In this document: in pieces, positions 21,461 to 36,867 of the stretch
Numbering within the stretch: the first letter of the stretch is position 1
How the letters are laid out: each line of letters starts with the position of its first letter
Assembly (NCBI RefSeq): GCF_036898095.1
Contig: NC_090765.1
Coordinates: 25,844,211-25,908,210 of the forward strand
Source of the DNA: Palaemon carinicauda
Taxonomy: Eukaryota > Arthropoda > Malacostraca > Decapoda > Palaemonidae
Reading direction: 5' to 3'
Length of the DNA stretch: 64,000 bases
Program-made: the position numbers and the translations under genes
The notes under the pieces: generated by a model
What the model was told of the DNA's origin: nothing
Database searches by the model: none
The model's input: only the letters and a program-made list of their open reading frames with translations

Positions 21461-22839
21461 TCACATCTAAATGATGCATCAAAACTAATTTGGACAGAAT
21501 TATGGTTATTGGCCCTTGATTAACATAGACCCTTGGGTGAATGTAGTTGGCTGGGTCAGGCATAAACGTCCTTATTACTTGTCAAATAGATTTTCTTTCT
21601 TGAGAAAAAAGTTTACCTTAGTATGAAACACAATATTATGAATCTAGTTTTACAATTTACGAAATATCATGATTTAGTGTAACTTGCCAGGAGTGAAGCC
21701 TGTTGGAAAGCAAGCACAGGGTTGAGACTTACATAAGGATACGGCAGTCTAAGGGGTGGGTTGCAGTCCCCCCAGGTAGGTAAATAGGTAAGGATATATC
21801 TCCAAGGTTAAGTTAGCTGGTGTTCTTGCGTTTGTTTCCCCCCTTATAAAATATGATTTTTCAGTCATAACTTTTGAAATTTTACATCCGGAAAGTCTGT
21901 CTCAACCAACTACAAAGGTTCCTAAACCCTTTCTAAAAGGATCTAAATATATAAATTACAAACAATATGGAATTTGAATATCTTGTGCATATTATATTCT
22001 AAACTGTTTGCCAACCATCTTTGGATGCAGGAACAAGAAGTGAAGGTACAGTTGGCTTCATGAATTTTTATTCACTTCACAGGAAACTAAAGAGACTTCT
22101 GAGAGTTGTAAATTCTGGCAAATAACTCTGTGTTTAGCAAAAGAGAAACTGTTGGCAATGCTGCCTGTAAAACAAAGTAGTTGATGAGCTTGTAATCACA
22201 CAATTGAAAGCATTATTAATAATTTTCTAAGTGCTGCTATGCAAATAACATTTTTATATACATAACTTCGTAAAATTAATACAAATGCTTTTGATCATGA
22301 GCTTACAAGATCAGTGACTTTGTTTTCAAGGAAGCACGGCTTAAGTTTCTCTTTTGCTAAACACATCGTTACCTGGTAGAATGCGGAACTGTTAGATATC
22401 TCCTTAGCTTTCTGTGTAGTGTACTGAAATTAATAAAGCCAACTGTACCTTTGAAATATAACTGACATTTTAAAAGTTGTCTTTTAAGATGATCTCCAAT
22501 TGGAATTAACTTGTGAATGTATCATAGATTTTTTTAATGGCCAGCTGATACTCATTTATTGAAAATAATTCAATGAGAAAGTTCCATTGGTTGAAGAAAG
22601 ACCTGATAATAAGACTAAATTTCTTAGGGGAGGGATGAGAACACACCAACCCCATTGAAAGACAACAATGGCAAATTCCCATGTTTCAAATACCTTAATT
22701 TCATTTCTTGCCATCCTGTCAGTCTGTCTTGCAAGGACAAAAACTGTACCAAATTACTGACCCACAAAACTATCGACTATACATACTTATTTGGATACAA
22801 AACAGGCATAAACAGCGTATTTTGCTGAATAACCCTTTT
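21461..22839. other. Intergenic, no gene seen
   Basis: No long open frame or recognisable element. Two stretches near 22020-22145 and 22315-22450 share words in inverted order (AAGAGAAACT against AGTTTCTCTTTTGCTAAACA; CAACTGTACCTT against AAGGTACAGTTGGCTT), which suggests an old inverted-repeat element spanning about 22040-22455. Confidence 0.4.
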
Positions 22840-23170
22840 ATTATCCTTATCAGTAGATAATCTACAGTCCCAGTTGGAAAAGAAGTACGTTATAAGCACG
22901 AAGGATCCAACAGGGAAAATAGTCCTGTGAGGAAAGGAAATAAAAAAAGATAGAATAGTGTCCCTGATTGTACCCTCAAGCAAGAGAACTCTAACCTAAT
23001 ACAGCGGAAAACAGAGGCTATGGCACTACCCAAAACTTGATTTTGGAGTGTTCTATAAGAGTTGCTTACCATAGCTAAAGAGCCTCTTCTACCCTCACCA
23101 AGAAAAAGTAGCCACTGAACTATTACAGTGCAGTACCAAGATTACCACAATAGGTAGACTATGGTGCCAT
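22840..23170 (-). mobile_element. LINE 3' end, degenerate copy
   Basis: The minus-strand 3' UTR includes the complement of CCAGTTGGAAAAGAAGTACG and CAACAGGGAAAATAGTCCTG. Its more 5' part is at 22965-23160 (complement of CCCTCAAGCAAGAGAACTCT and TTACCATAGCTAAAGAGCCT). The tail has decayed to short TTATT runs at 22838-22860. Confidence 0.72.
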
Positions 23171-26139
<2,969 letters not shown>

Positions 26140-26522
26140 AACTAAATAAAATAGTACTGTATTCTGAAAGGAAACACCTAGTTAATCAAACTTCATTCAA
26201 GCTCATACATGATTAAGTCTGTTTTATACTGCAATGAAGTTTACCTATAGAAAATAGTACTTTCTACAACAGACTGGAGAATTTTAATCCAAATATCATA
26301 CTTTCAGAAATTAATCCTATCATCCTGCGAATCCTTGAAAAGGGTAGTGTTATGTCCAAGTTGCATTAATAGAGCAAAGGCTACCTCCCCCCCCCCAAAA
26401 AAAAAAAAACCGTCCATAAAATCTTTAGCTCTTGGAAACATTTTTTAAATATAGTACAACAATAATTATTCAGTATAAACTACAAAGTGTTTACAGCAAT
26501 CACAAAATCAAATCTACTACAC

Positions 26523-26528
26523 TTTAAT
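26523..26528 (-). promoter_or_regulatory. Possible poly(A) signal ATTAAA of LUBEL
   Basis: The minus strand has ATTAAA about 220 nt beyond the last-exon stop. No AATAAA was found between it and the stop. Another ATTAAA lies at 26283-26288. This rests only on the hexamer. Confidence 0.25.
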
Positions 26529-26743
26529 GGAAAAAAAAATCGTGCATGTTTACAAAACTTTTCTAATTCCTAGGTGCAAAAGGATAGGAAGATAATAGAC
26601 AAAGGGATAGAGAGACAGAGCACAGACAAACTTTTCTAGATGGCATGCTTCAAATAGGTAAGAATAACACAATTAACAAATACTATGACATGTCAGGAAG
26701 AGTAATGTTGATAAAGACACAACAAAACTAGGAGGTGACTTCT

Positions 26744-26945
26744 TTAAAAATAATCTATAGCTATGGTGGAGCTTGACACCTTGATGAGTTTGTCCCTGTA
26801 TAACTTCTCCGACTCCCACCGTCTGACGGGGACAGGTTTGCCGTTTCTCCGAAGACAGACTCGCAAATCGGCCTCGTCAAAGATGCTGACGGGATCGAGT
26901 TTGTGTGTATTAATCTTCTCAACCAAGTACTCCGTGTAGTGCAAC
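26744..26945 (-). CDS. LUBEL: LUBEL terminal exon, second LDD-type C-terminal segment
   Basis: After a TCTCTCAG acceptor, and entered in phase 2 as the LDD exon at 35160 requires, this reads LHYTEYLVEKINTHKLDP, DEADLRVCLRR, DKLIK and ends IAIDYF then TAA. It is a clear paralogue of the previous exon (HYxEYL, LDP, DLRxxLRR). If instead it follows the 27069-27237 exon, which ends in phase 0, it is read one frame over and gives only VALHGVLG before a TGA at 26919-26921. So one exon could supply two different C-termini. A GT (KLIK|GTGTCA) sits at the position matching the donor of the previous exon. Confidence 0.8.
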
Positions 26946-27068
26946 CTGAGAGAAGGAAATAGTGAAGAGGCTAACAGAAAAAGGGGAGGAAGAAAAAGCA
27001 AATAAAAAAAATACCCCTGAGGCATGCAGCCAAAGGTGTAAGAATACCTTAAAATCTAACACTTTTAC

Positions 27069-27237
27069 CTCGTTGAGTCTCTCCAGAAAGTCTTGTGGTT
27101 TCTCTCCCGGTATTCTTTTGGGCGCTTGCAAATTTTCTCGGCGAAGAACATATCTCAAATCTTCTTCACCCATGAGTGGTAGCGGGTCTAGATTAAATTT
27201 ATATACCAACCGACCCAAATATTCAAGGTAGTGTGTT
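27069..27237 (-). CDS. LUBEL: LUBEL exon, C-terminal LDD segment
   Basis: Acceptor TTTACAG, donor GAG|GTAAAA. It completes the codon left open at 35160 and reads THYLEYLGRLVYKFNLDPLP, then MGEEDLRYVLRRENL, then DFLERLNE. This is the C-terminal helical part of the linear ubiquitin chain determining domain. The Tigger transposon ends 413 bp upstream of the acceptor, on the far side of a 7.9-kb intron. Confidence 0.92.
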
Positions 27238-27649
27238 CTGTAAAGAAGGAAGCTGGATTTTAGAGTTCTTAATTCTTTATCTTCATTCTAAGGAGCGATG
27301 AAAGGAAGCAAAATGAAAGGGTAGGCAAATTACCTTAGGAGTAGATCATTCCTTCTTTACAAAAAACACTCAATATTAAATCCTACTGATATTCCCTACT
27401 AAAACCTGACTAAACTGTATCATTTAGTGCAAAACTATGCACACTGTAGAGACCTTTAATGAAGAAGAGACAAAGCAGAACGAAGAACACAGGGAATATT
27501 TTGCAGCCCATAAAGATATTAGTTTATACTCGATTGATTATGGTAAATACAAACATCATACAAGATATTTATCATAAAGTTTAGTATTTTAGTAAACTAT
27601 TCTTGGCTAACTAGAGGAAATAAGTAAATTCAGAATATAAAACACTTTA

Positions 27650-30147
27650 CAGTAGTACCTCAGTTTACGAGTTTCATTCATTCTGGGAGCAAGCTCGAAA
27701 CTAGAATGCAATATAAACTGTAGGAAAAATATTTCAAGAGGAATTTCATTCGATGAGTTCAACAGGTCCATAATACACATATAGGCTACACTAATTTTTT
27801 AAGACTTGTAATGCTAATTACTGAAAATTTTATAATCCCTAACATTGGAAATTAATAAGAATGAGTAATCTAATATAAAAAAAAATACTGAGAAATTAAC
27901 TTACACTTTTCCTTTGAAGAAAGTCATGGCTGGCGTATGGAAGAAGAGAGACAGAAGGAGAAGAGGGTTATAGCTTGGAAGGAGACTCTCCCTTCATGAG
28001 AACTTCTGGTGAAATATCGGGAGTTCTCTCTCTTGAACCACGTTTACTATCACTAATTGAATCCTTTAATACTTCTGAACACTTGGGTGTCTTTTTTTTA
28101 TACTTAGGTTCAACTTTCCCAAGGAACCTATCTAGAAGCAACTGACTTTGCTTTTTCTATAAAATGGCATGAAAATAAGACATTGCATTGTTAGTAAATA
28201 GATTCGCTGCTCATCTTGCCAAAGACTTATCTGGGTTATGTGTTTCTACAAAATTTTGCAGGGTTCCCCACATTTTCAATATCTCCCTTATTTTACATAA
28301 AGTGGGAGATTTGTCCCTCAGTACCTCCTCCAAAAATTAAATTTCCATTATTTTTGTTGTTGTTGTTGATGCTTCTTATGCAACACCATCAATCCCTTGG
28401 TAATTAGATGCTCACTATGTTCCTCAAGAAAATCAACGTTGTTGTCCTCGTCCACTTGCAACCCCATTGTCTTTCTCCCACAGGCACAATTCATTACCGA
28501 TTGCTTCCTGCCTGGGTTTAAATCCCTAAAAATTGCTTACAGTAAAGCACTCAGACCAGAATTTCCTCAACACAGAATTGAGGTTTCTAATGGCGACCTC
28601 TTACCAGGATTTGTCAATAATTCTCAGGTAGTTGACAATGAGGGAATGTTCTTTACAAAACTCTCACAGGGTGTGGTTGATCCCTATGGGGATCTCAAAG
28701 CATCACTTGAACATTGCTTTCGTATTCAGTTTCTTGAATCAGAGATCACATGCTAATCCATGGGTTGGATTACTGGAGTGGTGTTGGGTGGCAGGAATCT
28801 AATCCTAATGAATTTGAGTTTTTCCCTTAGGTCGTTTTCAATGTCTGGAGGATGGACAGTAATATTGTCCATTAGAAACCAGGCTTGGAGTGGAAGATTC
28901 TTTACCATAAGGTACTTTTTGATCTCATGACCAAAAACATTAATGCCTTATTGCATAAACAAAATGCAGGTCAAACATGCCTTGTTGTTTGGTGACAACA
29001 TGATGTTCAGTTGTTTCTTCTGAACCTTGCAATTCTTAAAAGATCGTGGCTTCTTCGAGTGATACACCAGGAGAGGTTTGATGTTGTAATCCCTGCTGGC
29101 ATTAGCACTAAACAACAGGGTTAGACAGTCTTTCATGGGCTTGTGACTGGGAATCCTTTTCTGTTGCTGTAATCATGGTCCTCCTGGGCATCTTCTTCCA
29201 AAAAAGACCCCTCCCGTTGAAATTGAACACTTGCTGTGGTATGTAAGACTCAGAATCCACGAACCTTTTCAAATTGGAAACAAATTCCTCTGCTGCCTTG
29301 ACATTGGAGCTCACAGCCTCACTGTGTCGCACAACACAATGAATACCAATTCTTCTCTTGTAATTCCTTGAAAATTTCTTCTTCTTTTTTGCTGACATAT
29401 TTGCCTCATTTTTCATAAGGTTAACATAGAATACTTTTGCTTTCTCACAAATAATCTTTTTGGTAATAGTATCTCCTGCTAACTGTTTTTCATAAACAAC
29501 AACTTTTCAAAGTTATCAGGAACACATAGTCATTGTTTCGTGTAAGCACTCCTTTCACAAAATTAATTGATATATCCCTTTTTCTTAAGAATTGTACAAA
29601 TCATGTATACTGTAGATTGTACATTTTTGCCAGGTTTGCCAGACACGTACAGTGTTCATGCTTCTCGATAATTTGTTTTTCATACTTCTACAGTAATCAT
29701 CTTACCAACTTTCTTAATCCTCTAAGGGGCCATTGTCATGATAGTGTACTGTTAACTTTACGATGAACAATAGTGATTACAATTCAACAATGGACACACA
29801 GTAACAACTAAAAGGAACAGTTCTAAAGACGCTCGCACGGTAATGCTTGATGCTTTTACGAGTGCTGCTCGGAGAGTGGAAGAGTTACGATCTAATAAAA
29901 TGGGGATGCAAGCTAATGCGAAAAAATGGCGTAAAAATCACGTGAACACGGCGTGAACATTGCATGGATGGAGAATGGGCACTGTGTGACAGCTTTTCTG
30001 TACATCATGTGCTACTCTCTTCAGCACTTATCCTAAAACATGCCCATACAGAGCAAAGTTTTTGCTTGCAGACCAATGCAATACACATAATCCAATTTGA
30101 ATATGCATGCTCGTATCCCAATTTACTTGTAAACCAAGGTACTACTG
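27650..30147 (-). mobile_element. Tigger/pogo-type DNA transposon, both ends present
   Basis: The ends are imperfect inverted repeats: CAGTAGTACCTCAGTTTACG at 27650 and, inverted from the right, CAGTAGTACCTTGGTTTACA ending at 30147. Each is flanked by TA (27648-27649 and 30148-30149), the target used by Tc1/mariner-pogo elements. The length of 2,498 bp is normal for Tigger. The transposase within is on the minus strand and decayed. It lies in the large LUBEL intron. Confidence 0.92.
28380..29790 (-). pseudogene. Tigger-type DDD transposase pseudogene
   Basis: Minus-strand fragments in order: an N-terminal helix-turn-helix remnant (EHCTCLANLAKMYNL near 29650), then the catalytic core ESYIPQQVFNFNGRGLFWKK (29108-29416), DCLTLLFSANASRDYNIKPL (28948-29136), LMDNITVHPPDIENDLREKL, and FIRIRFLPPNTTPVIQPMD near 28750-28870. 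The first catalytic aspartate, usually in N-V-D-E-T-G, is lost (NFNGRG). The second (MDN) and third (QPMD) remain. Frameshifts and stops confirm it is dead. Confidence 0.9.
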
Positions 30148-33100
30148 TATAAAGTAAAAAAAAGTACAAAGGCCAATAAAAAGATAAAATAATCCCTATA
30201 GAAAAATAACAGGTTGTTATGATAACCTTTATTAGAAACTTGAAAACTAGTTTTTAGTCTAACAAGAGAAATCATAAATGCTATTTCTAACAAAAATAAT
30301 AGCGAATAAATGGGAGTGAAATTTAAGAAATATAGCAAGTTTTTCAAAAATACTATACTGTACACTAGGGAGATTTTCACAGTTTCACTGATAAGAATAT
30401 AATTCAGCCAAAGGGAATACAAAATATCTAAGCTTCAAAGGTAGTATGCAACCGGATTAGTCTACATCATTCAATTAAATTTGAAAGAGACTTGGACCTT
30501 ATTCGAACTACATAAGCATCCCAAACCACCATGTTAAACATCCACGTTCACATTTTGGCTAAGTTAGAAGGCTGCCATACCTTCCATGTTACTGATCAAT
30601 TGAGCTGGACCACTGTCAATCTGGAGTTCAGCTCTTTACAGAAGCTTAAATGAAAGATTTTCAATCTAACCAGCATGTCAAGAAATGTTACATTTTATAT
30701 AACTATAGATTATATCACAGAAGAGATTAATTTTTCTAATCTTGGCATTTCTGGATACAAATTATGACAAAAAAAGACCAAACAAAAAATAATGATAGAT
30801 GGAGATTAAGTAAAAAAATATTGGGTGACTTTAAAATGTAACTGGAACACCCTCTTGACATCTGGATCCATAATCACAGGTTAGAACTAGAACAACTACC
30901 ATACACTGTAGCATTTAAGGATAACAGGTAACACCACTGACTCAACCACCTGAAAAACTAGTGTCCTGTTAAGCCTTTTTCTTTGTTTACAAAGAGCCAA
31001 TTGTAAACTTACTGTACGTAAGAAAAAAGAAGAGTCTACTGCTGTACAGGGTAAGAGGTCCAATCTCAATTGGAAAAGAACCTCCAACTTCCTACTCAGT
31101 TTTGGTCAGCCACATTCACACTTGCATTAAAATTTCATATAATTTCTTTAACAACTAATGTGAAAGATATGTTTCCTTTGGGATTTCTTCTTCGATATAC
31201 TTCTTTTTTACCAAATCAACATCAACTTTACTGGGATTTTGATTTCAGCTTACTACCATTATTTACAAAGAGATCCATAAAGTTTTGCAGTGTAATTTGT
31301 CTATGAGGATATAACCAATGTTCCCTTAAAAAAGTTAAAAGTTTTCTACAGCAATCCTTAGAAATCCCAGTCACAAGTTATCTCAGTTGCCAGCAATTAA
31401 TGGTTCTTACTACATAATTATGTGACTGTAAATGCTTCGGGTAGGCTGACCTGATGGAACCTAGACATGTGTTTCACATGCTTATTTTTCTGCTAATATT
31501 AAAATACTCCATTTCATTATACAAGTGATCAGATGCGCTTCTAATAAATTATTTCATAAGTTTAATCACATAAACTATCATGAAAATTATGTAATTACTA
31601 CAATTAAAAAAAAAATATCCATAAATTAGTCAAGGGTTTTATTGGAAGACAACACAGGCTGTGAATGGAAAAAGGACCCTTGTATTTTCTATCAGTTTGA
31701 AATGCTGAAAGGAAATAAAAAGACAATCAATCTGAGGATAGCAACAAAGAATAAAATAGGGCTGATTGTGTATTCATACAAAACAACCTTAGGCAATTCA
31801 ATATCAAAATGCAGTTAAGCAGTGCTGATGGATAAGTCATGACTGGTGCATTATTTTTTCAAATAATGTACAGTATGAAAATCGATATGAAAACATTTAC
31901 AGATTAATATCACAAGCGGCAAGAACATTTTCAAGCCTCCATTGGATGCGATCCCTTTTTGTTAGTCTGAGTATCACCTATATATATTAGCTACATTATT
32001 TTGATCTTTGTACTGGATATGCCACTCCTGAAAAATCAAACTCTATGGTTAGTTCTCCCTCTCTTGGTTCACTATTCCACTGGATGTCTAATATCATAAC
32101 TAATTTTCAAAATATGGCAGGCTGTTATTCTTTCATTTATTACATATTCCCTTGGATGCTAATAAAGACTTTTGCATTGGGAAACACTAAGCTAATTGTC
32201 TCCTTAGTTCTTTTGGGGAGTTCCCGTCTTTATAATTATATCATCTTGGAATCCTACTCTAATCTTGATCATGACTCAGCAATGTTCAACTATCTGGGAT
32301 GGCAGTTAGACCTACAGGTATGCTGTTTAAAAATCCTAAAGAAAGCCTTTTGTGTTTTTATAGCTAATAATCCTGTTCCCAAAAGATATCTATCTTCTAG
32401 TCATATAAGAAAAAATCCCCTTCCATCCTTCATATAGAGCAAAAGCTTAGCTCTATTTGATAGTAGGACACATTGATTTCCATTGAACCTCAAGATAATT
32501 CCCAAAGTGATCGTCTTTCTGACTTAAATAACAACCCTTCCTTCGGTTCTTTCTTCTGGCTTTTCAACTGGCATTCATCATTCATATAAGCTGTTTTACT
32601 AGTTTTCCTTTCACTATTCAACCCAACTTTTCACTGTTCTATTAATTGTTCTGGCTGTCCTCTGACATTCCACGTCTATACTAAATATTTCCTTATTTAA
32701 ATTTCCCCATGCCACTAGCTGTTTTATCCTCCTTGTGCTTTTATTTCACCAAGGTACTAGCTGTTGCTGTATGCTCGTGTTCTACTTCTGGTTGAATGAT
32801 TTATCCCAAATATTCTGACTATTAGATTTTTCCCTTAATGGAAAGGGATACCTTTGTTCAACATATTTTGCTTCACAGTGGCATTATCCTGACTGCAATA
32901 ATTCCTTAACGGATTTACCTGTTTGGCAGCTCAAGAATCATGCTATTTATTACTTGTCCTCCCATATTTCTGATGACTTCTCTGATATAGTGGTTCCTAC
33001 CACTACCGTTTATGTCCAGATTCAGATCTAATTGCAATGAATTGTAACAAAAACTTTATAATTTCAAAAGATTCAGAGTTCCTTAGTTTTCCAGCCTTTA

Positions 33101-35159
33101 TTTTATCTAATTCCCTACCGTCATCTCCTCAAGGTCACTAAGGGTTTCAACGTATCCCATTCCTCAGTTATTATTCCACAAGGTCCCAGTTTTAGCTACC
33201 TAGGCAAGAAGAGCTTTCTTTTGTAAATATCCCTTCATTTATGTACCCTCAGTAGCCTTCCTATAAATGAAGCTACTTATCTTCAATTTTGCTATTGTAT
33301 CCCTCTTATTGCATAATAAAACTGGACAGATCTTGCTTGAATCACACAATAAAGAATCTGGAGTTAATTGGGTCCCTCTTCTTATTATGGGTTCTTTGTG
33401 CATAAACAAATTTGAAATCGTCAAGGTGGTTCTTCAAAGTTTTCTAATTCTCAAGCCCTTCAGAAGTGGCATAACTTATTATCCATTAGAACTTTGTAAA
33501 GTTATAGTTTAGGATGTAAAATACTGCCTCTGTCTCCTTCTTGATTGGAATATTCAGCGCCATTACCCTGAATCTGGGGTCGTCTTCAGTGGAACACAAA
33601 TCTTATTACATCTCTGCATAGTATATTGATTTCTACCACAATCACTTAAAAAACATTCATACTAACTTACTCCATATAGCAATATAAATTAAAATTGTTC
33701 TCTTCGGCAGTCCATCAGCTTCTAAGACAGATTTCATAAGCTGGTGGGCTCTTAGCAATCATACACACTCTACTTGGTTCACAACATGACAGTTCCAAGC
33801 ACAGAAACTGCTTATCAAATGACATCAACTCAATTGGGCGATAGTTTGCAAAGTTTAAAAACAATTCATAAAATAAATTTCATGTCTCGAAAAAATAAAC
33901 CATTCCCATATGTAAAAGTACTCTCTCCATTCCCTCTGGCTAAGTGCGTATGCATCACTTCCAGAGGGAAGGTTCTTGTGGAGTGAAAAGCTTGAGTCCG
34001 GGATTTCTCGCCCTCTGTAGTATCATGATCATCTTCATTTTCTAAATAGGCCTACACATGCAACTTTAAATTGAAGCCTTAGACTAAGTAAAATAATGGT
34101 TTGTATCTAAAAAAAAAAATGTAAGGTTTTGTAATAATCATTATAGTTTTATAATTTAACATTACAGTATTCTTAATTAACTATCATTTATATATCATGC
34201 ATAGATTAAGTCACTTATAATATAAATTAATTTTTTTCTCAAGGCGCATAAACTAGAAAATAAAGGTCTTGGTAACGATGATTTTCTCCTGTTACTTATA
34301 CTATAATCAATTTAACATTAAAGATCCTTCACTGCAATGTATATTAATTTGGCAAGCATTCTACCGATATGTAAAGAAGCCAATACTTGATCCTCTCCCA
34401 GTAGAACAATTAGGTGGTAAAACTGAATACTTTTTGTATCTGATAATAATTACAATGTTTTAATTAACTGGCCACCTATATTCTTTCAGTAAAATGAGGA
34501 ACTTGCTTTAAAACTTCAATTTACAACACAAAGTAAATATTTAAGGTATAGTTTTTCACTTTGTTTCTCTTTATATTGTTCAAGCTCTTAAAGGATTTCT
34601 TTGCAATTGACTACTTTATTTTCCCACGAAATAAAGGGAAATAAGATAAATGAGTTATGAAAAAAATTTCGAAATCAAACTAAGGTTTGTACAGAAGAGT
34701 TTTACTTAAAATTTCGAAAAAAAGTTGATAGAAATTGGCATTGAAAATATTTTATTATTGAATTGTAGATGAAACATCTCTACAGAAAAGTTCCCCAAGT
34801 TTCACAGTATCATGAACCTTCATTTTAAAAGCTTCGGGTCACACATAACTATCTCTAAACTTCTAATCTTATATGAGTTGAATGAGATATGTAATGTAAT
34901 AAACTAAATAAATACAACTTAAAATCAAAATGCTTAAACTGCAAGAGGAACAGTAGTGCTTCTTTTGGAATTCAATGGCTTTGACAAACCAATGAAAAAT
35001 ATTAATAGACTCATTCAAAACCCAACTTTTATAATCATAGTTGCCACTTAGATACACCAGAATGCAAAATCTGTAATCAGCTATAAAATCAAACCAACCT
35101 TTAAAATGAAGTTATTTACTGTATATTCTAGTTTAACGTGGGTAATAATCATGACATAC
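30148..35159. other. LUBEL intron part, unidentified sequence
   Basis: The region 32045-33520 is less AT-rich and has a 130-codon plus frame (32045-32437), but I recognise no domain in it and it may be an old retroelement remnant. The rest is AT-rich with nothing I can name. Confidence 0.4.
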
Positions 35160-35317
35160 TTGCAAAGTCCAGCATATCCATTAGGTACAATTCGACCACA
35201 GATGTCATCCTTCAGACCATCTGGGAGTTCCTTCTGCTCCTGCACCAGGCATAGAATTTTCGTTTTGTTAGGGTCCCTTACCTGGGTGGACTCTGTATCA
35301 TAGCTGATGCCAGCATC
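35160..35317 (-). CDS. LUBEL: LUBEL exon, LDD middle part
   Basis: Acceptor ATTTAG, donor GCAA|GTATGT. It reads DAGISYDTESTQVRDP, then ILCLVQEQKELPDGLKDDIC, then IVPNGYAGLCK with the last codon split. This matches the LDD region after the RING2-LDD zinc finger in HOIP proteins (cysteines in DDICG and AGLCK). It leaves phase 2, which both downstream terminal exons accept. Confidence 0.93.
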
Positions 35318-35481
35318 CTAAATAAAATGAAATTAAAGCTTCAATGAGAGTAATTATTCTTAGTAATATTAACATCAAAGTTTGATCTCCTAAAATCTTG
35401 AATACTGTTATGCATTGGGTGCAGTAGTCACATTAAATTGTATAATAAATTGAAATACACATAAGAACATAAACTTATATA

Positions 35482-35615
<134 letters not shown>

Positions 35616-35632
35616 GTTTTGCCTTTTTGTAC

Positions 35633-35744
35633 CTTCAGTAGGTTCTGAAGTTGGTGGGGTTCCTTATCCCTCAGATAGAAAAGGCAATTCCGTGGGTGAT
35701 GAGCGTGAAGACCCATGCGTTCACAGTATGGTCCAACTGGGCAT
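35633..35744 (-). CDS. LUBEL: LUBEL exon, RING2-LDD zinc finger
   Basis: Acceptor TTTTTTTAG, donor AAG|GTACAA. It reads [20 protein letters not shown], then [17 protein letters not shown]. The H-x-H-H-P-x-x-C-L-F-Y-L-R-D block is diagnostic of HOIP-type ligases, where it packs the LDD against RING2. Confidence 0.95.
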
Positions 35745-36062
35745 CTAAAAAAACAAGGCCATATTAATCTTGATAAAAAAATTCTATTTAAACTTTACCA
35801 AACTCTTACTTATATTAGTGTTAATGAAAAAAAATATTGGCATAAAATACTTATTGGCATGAAAGGATAAAATTCACAGCTATGCATCATCCAAAAAAAA
35901 TCAATTTGAAAGCTCTATCATAATAAACAGAATTCTAATATTCTTTTTTTATTTCTATGAACCCTCTTTGATGTTCATATTGCTTTTCTCCAGAAGGTTG
36001 ATTTATCGACTTTACCCCCAAAATTTGATAAAATATTTCCCATTTTTTTTTTCTTTCAAAAG

Positions 36063-36394
36063 ATACCGGGTTGTGGTGGCCTATGTGGCAACGTTCCTGA
36101 CTGGTTATTGCCAGACTGGGATTTGAGTCCCACTCAAAATCGTTAGTTCCTTTGCTTGCTGCAATCTCACCATCCTTTTGAGCTAAGGATGAGGGGTTTG
36201 GGGGACTCTATAGGTCTACCTGATGAGTCATCAGCAGCCCTTGCCTGGCCCTCCCTGGTTATTGCTTGGGTGGCGAGGGGGCTTGAGCACTGATCATTTG
36301 TATACAAGGTCAGTCTCTAGGACATTGTCATGCTTGATAGGGCAAGGTCACTGTCCCTTGCCTTTGCCATTTATGAGCGGCATTCAAACCTTTA
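36063..36394 (+). mobile_element. tRNA-derived SINE
   Basis: The head has RNA polymerase III promoter boxes in tRNA spacing: a box A-like TGGCCTATGTGG at about 36079 and a box B-like GATTTGAGTCC at about 36120. A body (CCTTGCCTGGCCCTCCCTGG, GGTCAGTCTCTAGGACATTG) and an end (CACTGTCCCTTGCCTTTGCC) are shared with 40165-40331. A poly(T) run follows separately at 36442-36465. The head no longer folds as a proper tRNA. Confidence 0.82.
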
Positions 36395-36867
36395 TGTAGC
36401 ACACTAACAGTTTCCCATTCTAGAGTTTCTCTGTCATTGGGTTTTTTTTTTTTTTTTTTTTTTTTCATGACGATCCCCTTTCCAGATAGTGATAAGATTT
36501 ATTGCCTTTTAAGCTAGCTTATTTGCTGGGTTGGTTAGCATTTCTGCACAGGAAAAACACTATATATTAACTAACTGTTGTGATAAGTACGATATCTCAT
36601 AGTTCCTCTCTGGGAAAACATGTTTCAGTTAGTGTTCATGAAATTGGAGAGCAAACACTGACATAGGTAAAGCTTCTATGTTGTACATGGCCGGCGTTCG
36701 ATTCTCATAATGGCTGAGGAAAGTAATTTTTAGTTCAAGGGGAATTACAGAGAGAGAATAGTTGTTTAATGCAGACCTTATAATGCTATGAAACGCCAAT
36801 ACTTGCTTTCCAATCAAGTTAGTGATGTACTTTTATAGGTTTTAACTTACGCAACTTCCTTTGTTAT

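Noticed and set aside
32045..32437. 130-codon plus ORF in the large LUBEL intron
   Set aside because: No recognised domain and stops on both sides; insufficient support for a gene.
36079..36130. Possible tRNA gene
   Set aside because: Box A and B are degenerate, no acceptor stem pairing, and the sequence continues into a dispersed SINE body.
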